Positions 46,801 to 56,243 of a stretch of 64,000 bases of DNA are shown here, one piece after another; the first letter of the stretch is position 1, and each line of letters starts with the position of its first letter. The notes under the pieces are model-generated. The model saw nothing but the letters and a program-made list of their open reading frames with translations. It ran no database searches and was not told the DNA's origin. A program made the position numbers and the translations under genes. The stretch is from Mactra quadrangularis (Eukaryota; Mollusca; Bivalvia; Venerida; Mactridae), in the NCBI GenBank assembly GCA_025267735.1, contig CM046298.1, forward strand, positions 39,581,917 through 39,645,916. The letters run 5' to 3'.

Positions 46801-49341
46801 GTATGGTAAATGCATAAAAGTATCAGTTGTAAGTGTCACCTGTATTTATTGAGCAACTTACTCGTCATCTAAACATGTTTCACACCATTCTCCCGACCAC
46901 CCTGGCATACATAATCTACTTTCTGTTATATTTTCTATGCAATGTTCTGTACCATTCCATCCATCTAAACAACCACACCTAAAATTTGACAGAAAAAGTT
47001 TTTGTTTTCTCTTACTTAAATTTTACAGCGCTTATGATCACATAGTATTACTTAGTAGTCGGTGGCTGACTTTTGACTTGTTTGTCCTTGCTCTTCTTCA
47101 GGGGTGATAAAATTTGTTATGTGAGAAACATTCTTCACAATGGTGAGAAATCACTTAGGCTTAAGTCACATAAATACCAATAATGTTTGAAGTAATAAAA
47201 ATATTTAATATATTCTGAATATCTTACGGCTTCGTTATTGACTTTTCAGTCTCTCCGGAACAAATTTAAGAAAATATATACCTCCGGTATTTTGTATCTT
47301 TGCGCATCAGCATTAAATTTCACCTTTGAAGTTAATTGCCGACAACAACGCTAAATGACACAAAACCGCCCTCCATACATTGTAAATAACGACGACGTGA
47401 CATTAAAATCTTATAGATCAGGCTATTGCAGCCACTGCTAACGAAGATAACACTTGATTAGTATTCTTAATTTCATAAAAACAACTTACAATGACTGTGA
47501 CAATGTTAGCTAACACCAGTTAAGAGCGAGAGAATTGATGAATAAACTAATACATAACAGTAAAGTTCCGCTATTAAGATCGCCTTGGTTTTTGCAAAAT
47601 TACATGATATTTCTTCAATTATTTTCGTCCAAAATGTTTTAAAGTAGAAACAAAAAAGTGCCTATAATAAAACAATGGTCCTAATACATGTAGTTGGACT
47701 TTACTACAACCTACCACCAGCTTCCAATAGTGTTATGACATTGTCCACGATGGCCACACGGCGTTCCTTGAACACATTCATCACGATCTTCAGAACATGT
47801 TTCACCCTGTAACATTCAATTGTACAAATTATGTATATATACGCGTGATTTCTATTCTATACCACTTGGCAAGACATAACAATGTTGTTTACTCATTTGC
47901 TCCTTAAAGTTAACAATGTTTAATGTCCTCAGTTATATGAAGATAGATCATATAATTGCAATTATATATATAAATGTCAATACTCTTGACATAAATGTTC
48001 TGTAACGTTTTCCTTTCAAAAACAATACAGGCATTTAATATCATGGCATCGCCGGGCCTTTTGCGAAAGGATTATTCCACATGTACATGCATAACATTGG
48101 TATTGGAATAAAACTTTGTCATTGAACGAATTGCAGAGAGTCTGAAGCTGAAGCCGTTCCCGAAGGTACAAGATCGGAACCGTGAGAAGAGTTGCCGTTG
48201 TCATTGTTTGGTTTGCCCTTGGCTCTGCATTTTACGCGCGTGATGATGCTTTAGGCCTGTTTTCTCTTCATTTCCATATAATTATCGATACACCCATCGA
48301 GACGTGTTTTGACAGGCGAGCTCATTTTGCTTGTCCATCTTTCTTATACCATACATTTACTATAAATAAATACAAACCATGAATCCAGAATGACATTGGC
48401 ATCTATAAGGTAATGTGTTATTGTTACATTTGGCATTATTAGAACAGGTCAAATTTCCACATTGTATTGTATCGCCAGAAGGTCCTAGAGTTGACATTGA
48501 AAGTATCGACTAAAAAAAGAATATTTAAAGAATAAGACATTTAAAAAATGCAAGTGTCTGCCGTATCACCGACCTGCTAGACGAGCCTCAGCCGATCCCA
48601 ATGCCTCTACAGACGGTTAGGCTGGCGCGCGCATATCTACATCTTGCTAGCGTTCTATGCTGCACCATTCCTGTTTGGTGGTCGACAAATTTTAAATAAC
48701 TTGTACGGGCTATAATCCTAACACTAAAGGAAAAGTAACATATCCTTAAGACGAAATAAAGGTATGAGTGTCTCATTTTAGGCCGCCAGTGTCCACTGTT
48801 CCATAGAAAAGGCATCAGCAACGGTAAGCCCAATGCCCAATGACTAGTGTCAAGTCCACTGCACACTGGCTGCTTAGAAACTGAATTGAACAAGTATCAA
48901 AATTCCTATACTCAGAAAGACCGTTATTGGCATCACAATAGATGAATTTTTGAACCTTAATAATTATGTCAATTTATAAAACAAAACAATTTATCGTTAG
49001 TATAGCATGTATTTATACAAATTAAGTGCTTTCACCAGAAAATATAATGTACATAGAATCGGTACATGGAAGTACGTTCTGAAAGACCTGAATTTGATCT
49101 CGTTGGATTGTTACATTAATAAACTCTTATGAGAACGATTGTTGTACATTCAAATACAAATTATAAGATAATTAACTGAAGACAATACACCGACAACCGT
49201 AATTGTATTTATAAAGGATATATTGGAACAATCAGTGATAAATGTAGAAAAAATGTCAAAATATACTACCCATTTAATTAAGTGATAGAATACCTGAATA
49301 ACAATGGTAAATAAAACTGTTAAAATGATGTTTCTATCCAT
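43887..49341 (-). CDS. Gene E: seven-exon type I transmembrane EGF-repeat protein (435 aa)
   Basis: Coding exons: 49294-49341, 48378-48509, 47715-47806, 46862-46978, 45185-45951, 44587-44689, 43887-43935. Total 1308 nt, 435 codons plus TAA, the same length as gene C. Exon 1 (MDRNIILTVLFTIVIQ) is a signal peptide. Exon 2 is almost identical to exon 2 of gene A. Exon 3 (GETCSEDRDECVQGTPC) pairs with gene D. Exon 4 starts CGCLDGWNGTEHC (E to G change) and keeps CMPGWSGEWCETC. Exon 5 has seven EGFs. Exon 6 encodes a helix at ~393-416 ending LLYKFKW. The tail KRPASKVSDVNSKDL is closest to gene C. SINEs of families 1 and 2 occupy intron 4 (45994-46209, 46461-46740). The protein is predicted at the cell surface; function unknown. 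Confidence 0.91.
45185..45951 (-). CDS. Gene E exon 5: seven EGF repeats
   Basis: The 767-nt exon encodes residues 130-386. I: LGCGYQGRCYQLHNGDYTC, with YRGKPCS as in gene D. II: DVDECSTRHPCKNSGTC, as in D. III: DEIDECLSNPCQNQGIC with CIDQHAAYKCNC, as in A. IV: DDIDECKTSPCSHSGTC. V: KNICYLETPCYNAGTC. VI: DVDECAENKCKHVESC. VII: DENECETSNPCNGSLVC, in which the usual second Asp of the calcium motif is replaced. Upstream repeats group with D and middle repeats with A and C, indicating a mosaic origin. Confidence 0.92.
45983..46220 (-). mobile_element. tRNA-headed SINE family 1 in gene E intron 4, 11-bp target duplication
   Basis: On the minus strand it runs from GCCGCGGCCGTGGCGTAGTG through GGGTTTCGAACCC... 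to a GTTGAATGCGACGTTAAA tail. TCTTATTTAAC at 45983-45993 and 46210-46220 is the target duplication. The insertion begins ~40 bases upstream of the exon 5 acceptor. Confidence 0.85.
46461..46740 (-). mobile_element. tRNA-headed SINE family 2 in gene E intron 4
   Basis: GGTCGATAGCGCAGTTGGTA head, mutated box B (GGTTTCGAATCCC), the GGAGGTTATACCTTCCATGA body and a CGGCGTTAAATC end match 16273-16559. A short CACCAGTATT repeat is duplicated inside. Target duplication not certain. Confidence 0.8.
48540..48900 (-). other. Gene E intron 1 segment conserved with gene D intron 1
   Basis: The non-coding sequence resembles 41030-41330 of gene D intron 1 in order (GCAAGTG..., CTACATCTTGC/TTACATCTTGC, AGACGAAATAA...). 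Introns 2 (47910-48377 versus 40440-40878) and 3 (47060-47714 versus 39100-39695) also match. It supports D and E as the closest pair over their 5' half. Confidence 0.55.
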
Positions 49342-49395
49342 CTTAATTATATTCCCAAATAAATTATTCTCATTAATTTATTCAAAAGTATTCCC

Positions 49396-49412
49396 CTTAT
49401 TTGATCGCTAGC
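49396..49412 (-). promoter_or_regulatory. Conserved upstream motif, gene E
   Basis: CTTATTTGATCGCTAGC-like sequence (minus strand GCTAGCGATCAAATAAG) lies about 55-71 bases upstream of the start codon and matches gene D's motif in sequence and position. Confidence 0.4.
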
Positions 49413-50353
49413 ATAATCATGAATGAGAATATTCAGAAGAGCCATTCGACCATTGCTTAAGGAAACTTATATGCAAAAGGCCGCAAATTAGGTAAGTATA
49501 TGCATGCGAAAAATTATCATTTGACTAATAAACAAATGTCTACTATTCCTAACTCAAGTATGATTAATGTCCATTGAACATAATATATCATTTTGGTTTC
49601 GATGCATTTATCATTTTGTGAATATCAGCTGTTATTTCAACAAACCTACTTATAAATCAAATCATATATTCAATTAATGACCCGAGGTTGCGATGAGTCT
49701 CGAAAATACAATTCAATTTTTAAATGCTTTGAACAGCAGCGTGTTCAGTTACCTTGAACGTTCCAAAACGTTCTGTAACGGAAGTGTGGGAACAAATTAA
49801 CCTATAGACAACTCAATCTCCTACTAACGGAATGAGTTGTCCCAACTTTGAGTTGTGTATTGCACGGGTTGAGTTGTTTTCGGGTTGAGTTCTCCCGTAC
49901 CCGTAACGTTAGCTAACAGTAGTTTCTGAACACGGGACAGGTGCACTTTGTCTAATATAAACCATACCTCTCCATAACACAACATCTACGAAATAATACC
50001 ATGAAACAGTTATAAAAGATTCAAGGGAGCAACCAACTGTCGTGTCGAGCGTGGTGAAAGTTTCATTTGATGATGGAGAGCATTTATTGTAAGAACTCAG
50101 TTGTGGTGTTTGTCGCTGATCTAGAAATTACTTGCACAATAAAATTTGAGACAAGGGCATCCAGATCTCCTTCCAAGATACACCTACATGGACTTAACTC
50201 TTACCAGTAATATTAAATTTGTACCAAAGGATTACCAACTTCGACATATTAGATTTAGTGTCCAATTTTCAAGGAAATGTGCACAGATAAGTTCAACTAT
50301 TAAGACCATAAAGGCCAATAATGTTGAAGGCGGAACGGTTTTTTTGGGGACTT
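49413..50353. other. Gene E upstream flank
   Basis: Contains blocks shared with C and D (near 49549 and 49657-49690). No exon recognised; short ORFs lack domains. Confidence 0.5.
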
Positions 50354-50650
50354 TTTCTTAAATTATTATTTTTTGTATTGAGTTAAACGCCGTGTCAACA
50401 CAATTTAAGTCATTTTACGGCGTCCAGCGCACATAGCCTAGCTTTCCTTGACCAGTACTCACCTATCCTTCTACAAGGCTGGAAACTTCTCCATACATTA
50501 ATGGAGGAAAAATTGACATTATTGTCTTATTTTATGGAAGGATATAATCTCCCCGGGTGGGATTCGAACCCGTACCCCCTTCGGGACACGAGATTCCAAA
50601 TCGCGGCGCGCTACCAACTGCGCCACCGACCCAGGTTTCTTAAGTATTAA
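50354..50650 (-). mobile_element. tRNA-headed SINE family 2 upstream of gene E
   Basis: The head GGTGGCGCAGTTGGTAGCGC with box B GGGTTCGAATCCC, the family body and a GGCGTTTAACTC tail. The flanks TTTCTTAAATTATT (50354 on) and TTTCTTAAGTATTA (near 50637) are an imperfect target duplication of about 14 bases. Confidence 0.82.
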
Positions 50651-50749
50651 GGGACTTTTTCGTAAAAAAACTCGCATTTGTCTTAAATTTTGAAATTATT
50701 CATACATAAATATGATATCAATATATAAATAAATATTTGATTAAATGAC

Positions 50750-50905
50750 ATCATCAGATATAGAGTTAGACACTTTTATCTCCAATAAGGCATATTTTCA
50801 CACTATACAGTGGTTTCATTGTCAGTCATAAACTGTCCAACTAAACTTCACGTAGGTACTCAGAACGTTGAAGTGCCACTTCAAGATACATATTTGTCAC
50901 AGCCC
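50750..50905. other. Upstream block shared with gene C
   Basis: AACTTCACGTAGGTACTCAG, CGTTGAAGTGCCACTTCAAG and CATATTTGTCACAG align in order with 35060-35250 upstream of gene C. It marks the outer part of the duplicated unit. Confidence 0.55.
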
Positions 50906-51239
50906 AAAGTTGATAAATGATTATCATTACATATATTGTGATCTACATTCAAGACATATTGGCCCATTCTTTGAGACTTAATTGAATTTTTTTGTTCATG
51001 CCAATGCAGTTGCATGTCGCTTTCTGGAAATGCTATATAATAAATAATGCAATTAAATTTACCCGTCAGTAACCCTTAAATTTATTGGTATATATGACAA
51101 CATGATATGTATAAGTTATTAAATAGGCAATAAGCGATATATCAGATATAAACATTATATCACATTGATAAGGTCTTCAGTAATGGACAATTCTTGTCTG
51201 ATCTACGTAAACTGCAGTTTATTGCACACTCATACATTT

Positions 51240-51520
51240 AGAATCGATTTAAAGAGAACATTAATATGAAATGAAGGCAAAGAGAACTTTGGTTTGAATC
51301 ATTCTTGCAGCATAAACCGTTGTCCTGCTGTATGACAGTACCTGGGTGGGCACTGGGCAATAAGGAATGGCAAAAAGATTGACTGAAAAACTTTGTCTAC
51401 GTAACGTCGTACAGTTAAGCCAGGATCGAGTCCTAGACAAACTTCGACGAGTACATGTTGGTTTTTATCCTCCCTCCAAATTTGCTTCTTAATTGGAAGT
51501 AGCCATGTTGGACACATTTT
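51240..51520 (-). pseudogene. Tc1-like transposase remnant (catalytic-domain fragment)
   Basis: On the minus strand LTVRRYVDKVFQSIFLPFL matches the LT-x-RRY-D-VL-P-V-PFL region of Tc1 transposases. A frame change follows, after which PGTVIQQDN gives the second catalytic aspartate (codons near 51319-51330). Another frame change gives AARMIQT. At least two frameshifts and no intact ends, so it is an old relic, unrelated in position to the element at 16892. Confidence 0.65.
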
Positions 51521-51949
51521 TAATATTTATAAATTCATACACATGCGTTTTCTGCATCCTTTAAGCTTTGCATGTGCATTCGATTTTCTTTCACTAAAAT
51601 CACTAAACTTAAAGTTAATATAAGCACTATGGATTCGTTTTTCTAAAGAAGGAATTGAGAAAACGCATGACCTTGGCGATTTGTCAAAACTTTTGAATAC
51701 TTTAATTAACAAGTTATCCCTCCTGACAATATTTAAATCTGTTACATAATTATAGAGGATTTTATAAGTGGAATATCTCATCTTGTTGGTGACATTTTAA
51801 TCCCTTATTTTATCTTCCTATTTTACTTCAAGTAGAGCTGTTCAAATATTTAAGGTCTGAGTTACGGTCTGAATACTCATACAGACATTGTCTTAAATTC
51901 GTGAATTTTGCCAAGCAAATTAATTACTCACTGATTATCCTAAATGTTG

Positions 51950-52270
51950 CTGACTTGACACTTAACCTGTAAACTAGTAATTAACGTAGTTCTACATGTA
52001 GTAGCCACATAACTAATTAAGTAGTTAACTAGTTACATCACCAGTTAACCTACTATTACTTACATGTATCTACAATCGCAAACTGGTAAAAGGTTATCTA
52101 GTTAGGTAACAAAAAATACTTGATTAATTAACTAGTTAGTTAAGTGATTAACTAATAAAGTAACAAGTTTACCTGTAATCACTTATCCAAAATACCGCTA
52201 GCTTTTTACATTACTGATTACAGGTTTACTTGGTACGTAACTAGTTAACCACTAAACCAGATGTCTCTGA
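51950..52270. repeat. Palindrome-rich segment with repeated AACTAGTTA
   Basis: AACTAGTTA and close variants occur repeatedly. AACAAGTTTACCTGTAATCA near 52167 is inverted as TGATTACAGGTTTACTTGG near 52215, giving a foldback. It may be a decayed MITE. Confidence 0.5.
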
Positions 52271-53654
52271 CTAAACTAACGTTTTAGTTATGCAGTCATC
52301 TTGTGGCAGAAATAAATCACAATAAAGAAGAGAAATTGTAAACCTTAAATTATCAAACTTAAATAATTTAAATGTATAAATCAGCATGAGTTATCGTAAG
52401 TGGTATTATAAATGTACAAAATTCCTATCTAGCCAATATATTACCATGCATACAGAGTAGTACTGTTTTCTTTTAAGTTTAATAAGGTTTTTTCACAAAC
52501 AACTTAATTGTTTTGATCATTAAAATATGGTCAACATATTATCCGCAAAACATCATAATAAACTTGGCTTTAGAATACATACAAATAACTGCATGGTGTA
52601 CAATTTTTTGCATAGAGAGTATGGCAATAGTTATAAACAATGTAGCAAGTCACTTTCGAATTGAGTTAATTTCTCACTTGAGGAACACAATTTGTGGACA
52701 ATTTGTAGCCATGCCATGACTTTCATACAGCAACATATCGAGGAATGAGACCTTCAAGGGCAGCAAAGGTATCTTCAAGTCCTTCTAATGCAGTGACGGT
52801 ATCTTTAAGTGCACGAAACTACCTAGGTCTACTTAAAATATCCACCCTCCTAGACACTGCATGACATAAGCAAATGGAACGCTTTGCACCAAGGCTTTAT
52901 ATCAAAGAAAAAATAATTTATGAAAATCATGCATGCAGCGATCTATCATAATATGAACATTGATAAATATACATAAAACTCTTAACTTTATAATAAATTA
53001 TATGATTTCTAACAGTAACGGTGCATTAGAACCTACTCCAAAATCTAACCTACATATGAATAACGATAAATTAAAAACTATGTTTATATTTTAAATGGTA
53101 AATTGGTTAAGTGTAATAAATGAGGTAAGGGGAAGGTTAGAATAACTGAGTCATTTGTTTAACTTATTTTTAATTGTTTTAAAGGTTCTGTGCACCTGGA
53201 AGAAAAACTAGTCGAGTTGTGACAAAAGTCTATTGCTAGCATGCTGTTAAAAATTAACTATATCCATTTAATATTCAAAATTGAACATTTTTCATAAATG
53301 ATTATTAAATTTGAAGTTTAAAAATAAAGCCATTACAGGAATATACATACAAATGGATAAGGCTAATCATGGTAACAGTCATTTACAAATCTTAAAATGA
53401 AAAAAGATCACTTCACCGATATATGAAGGACATAATTTAAAGGAGATGAATTAAAAGCATCGCTTTTGCTCACAGTGAAACTCATTTGCTAAGAGCCAGG
53501 AATATTGAATATTCAGTTCATAATCACATGATGATTTTATTATAAATTTTATTATAAATACGAATGAAAAGTATATTATACCAGTTGATAGAAATGTACT
53601 CTAATATAGAAATTCAGCTGATAGGTCAAGTTTATTCAGTTCGGTTTAGTTGAT
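52271..53654. other. Intergenic stretch with one short coding-like duplication
   Basis: Mostly AT-rich with no exon assigned. At 52740-52830 the minus strand carries a short open, duplicated segment described as a finding. Confidence 0.4.
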
Positions 53655-55135
53655 ACAGTTAACAAGAGCAGTCCATGGATAGCGCGCTCGGCTTTTTTGG
53701 TGTTTTGTTCATGGCAAGGCTTATCTTTAATCAAAAATGATTTCAAGACAGGACTTAATTTTTGAAAGGAAATAAATCAGTCTAACAATAATTACCATAT
53801 TTGTAAAATATAAAAGGGGCATAAAGTTCTCCAAAATCATACATCCATAGTAACCTCCCTTTAAAGTTAAATAGACATAGTATCAATGAATAAGCATACC
53901 TACTTATATTTAAATATCTTCATAAGGAACTATTAATATTTCAATTTAAACTAATTTCAACATTACAACATTATGTCCCTTTGTAGTCGTGTAGATGTAG
54001 CACTGATGAATAAGCATACTAACTGTCATTTAAATATCTTGATGAGTATTGAAAATATTTCAGTTTAAAGTACTTTAACCCTCATTTAAAAGTTGAAAAG
54101 GGGCACAACTCCAAAAATAATTCATCAAGAGTTACATCCCTTTGTAGTTGAGTAGATGTAGTACTGATATAAAAATATTTCTACCTTTCTATCAAACAAA
54201 ATATACTTAGTTTGAGCAAACTTTAATCTTATATATTAAAGTATAAAGGGAAATAACTCGGAAAGTAATTCATCCAGAGTTATGTCCCTTTATAGTCAGA
54301 TAGATGAAGAACTGATGAAAAAGTATTCCAACTTTCATTCAAATATATTTCAAAGTACTAAAAATATCCCATTAGAACATATTTTAATCTTAATGTTAAA
54401 GTTTAAAGGGGCATAACTCAAAAAATAATTCATCCACAGTTACCTCCCTTTATAGTTGTGTAGATATAGTACTGATGATTAAGTTTACAAACTTTAAGTC
54501 AAATATCTTCATTAGTTTCAAAGATATACCATATAGGAACAATTTTAACCTCATATTTTGCCGTTTTTAAGTATAAAAGGGCTATTACTCCAAACTTTAT
54601 TCATCCACAATTGCATCCCTTCATAGTCTTGTAGATAACATACCCCACAAATAAGTATACGAACTTTAAGTCAAATATCTTGATCAGTATTGGAGATATT
54701 CTACATAGGAAAAATCTTTAACCTCATATTTTTCAATATTTTGCATTTTTTTAAGTATAAAAGGGCAATTACTCCAAAAATAATTCATCCACAGTTACGT
54801 CCCTTCATGGTTGTGTAGATATTGTATCGACAAATAAGTATACAAACTTTAAGTCATATATCTTGATCACTATTGAAGATATTCTACATAGGAAAAACTT
54901 TCTCATACTTGGAATTTTTTTTTTGCAATAACTCAAAAAATAATTCATCCAGAGTTACCCCCTTTCACAGAATGGTTAATATAGTCCCAGTAAATAAGTA
55001 TACCAACTTTCAATAAAATAACTTGGATAGTGTTGAAGATATAAGAGTTTCAAAAAACTATAACCTGAAAACCAACGCAGACGCAAAAGTGCTAGCAATG
55101 GCTCTCATTTTCTTCGAAAAGTCGAGCTAGAAATG
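53655..55135. mobile_element. Tandem array of ~150-185 bp units resembling bivalve pearl/BIV160 elements
   Basis: About eight imperfect units carry GGGGCATAACTCMAAAAATA and CCCTTTATAGTTGTGTAGAT-type cores (near 53818, 53970, 54096, 54246, 54408, 54577, 54762, 54929). Spacing is 150-185 bp, except one shortened unit. The ends CAAGAGCAGTCCATGGATAG and GCTAGCAATGGCTCTCATTT are partly inverted repeats of each other. Arrays of ~160-bp units inside a mobile element are known from bivalves; assignment is by resemblance, not search. Confidence 0.6.
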
Positions 55136-55552
55136 CCAATGCCGATTTCATACCACAATAGGTAGCCACGTTTCACAATTTATTTTGTCTCCCATTGCAG
55201 AGCATGTTTCATCATAAGGAAGTTGCTGACCACTTTTGCTAGCAACCATCATTGGAATATGACTAACAATCTATCCTGGCAAACATAACTAACAACATAT
55301 AATTTCCTGACAAGATTTATTACATAAAGTAAAAGAAATGAAATATATCATGAAAGAAAATCGTCACACGAAACAGAAAATATACATAAACAAAGCGATA
55401 TCACAAAATTTATCATAATTTACAAGTCACATGTGTGCCAATATAGAAATATAACATCATTACTACTTCTTTAAGACATATCATACATTCTCACATTCAT
55501 AGAACAATCTAATAATACAACAGCTGTTTATTTGATATTTGTGACACATAAA

Positions 55553-55612
55553 GACGGACAGACGGATGAACCAACAAACAGACAGACTGGCAGACAGACA
55601 GACAGACAAACT
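55553..55612. repeat. (GACA)n microsatellite
   Basis: An imperfect run of GACA/GACG tetranucleotides (ACAGACAGACAGACAAAC) about 400 bases right of the ~160-bp repeat array. Confidence 0.85.
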
Positions 55613-56104
55613 ATGTAGGAGGGAGTCAGATGAATTAAAGAGAACACAACAGAGAGCAATCAGAAAATGAATTAAGATCATTTTCATCTATTCACACAAA
55701 ATCATCCTATGACACAATGTGATAAATTCAACAATGTTCAAGACATTTTCATATCAATATGATAGATATGGATTACTCTGACAAAATATAAAGTCAGATC
55801 ACTATTTCAAGAATAAGTAATCAGATTACAAAACCTTTCACATTGAATTCATGAAATGCAGAGTGATTTCACATATCACTGAACAGTTAAGCAAAATATA
55901 AGCCTGGTCCGTATTACTATCAGTTTCTACATGCACCATGAATTGAGATGAAAAGTTTTAAAAATATGGAAAATTTACGATAATACTGAAATACAGATCT
56001 CAAATTATTTTCAAAGAGTATTTTATTCCCAAAAACTGAAAACCAACTAAAGTATTTTAAATAAAATGAAATAAGACATATTTCAAATAAATTTTATCTA
56101 GTAA

Positions 56105-56110
56105 TTTATT
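56105..56110 (-). terminator. Candidate COX15 polyadenylation signal
   Basis: TTTATT on the plus strand is AATAAA on the minus strand, 134-139 bases beyond the COX15 stop codon. Other AT-rich candidates lie close by (56021), so the choice is tentative. Confidence 0.35.
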
Positions 56111-56243
56111 CTCAAAATACTGAAATCAGTATTTATACTGAAAACTTTCAGCCATGTTACAGTGAACTTTGTCATAAGTTTTTTTTGTGTAAGGACCAAC
56201 AGAAGTTAAGTACATTGTCAAGACAAATCAAGAGAACACATGA

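Noticed and set aside
4269..49341. One giant gene with ~25 EGF repeats instead of five genes
   Set aside because: Each unit has its own signal exon, transmembrane exon and stop codon, and the phases would not require read-through.
4269..49341. Delta/Jagged-type Notch ligands
   Set aside because: No DSL or MNNL domain is present; the exon 4 module has a different cysteine spacing.
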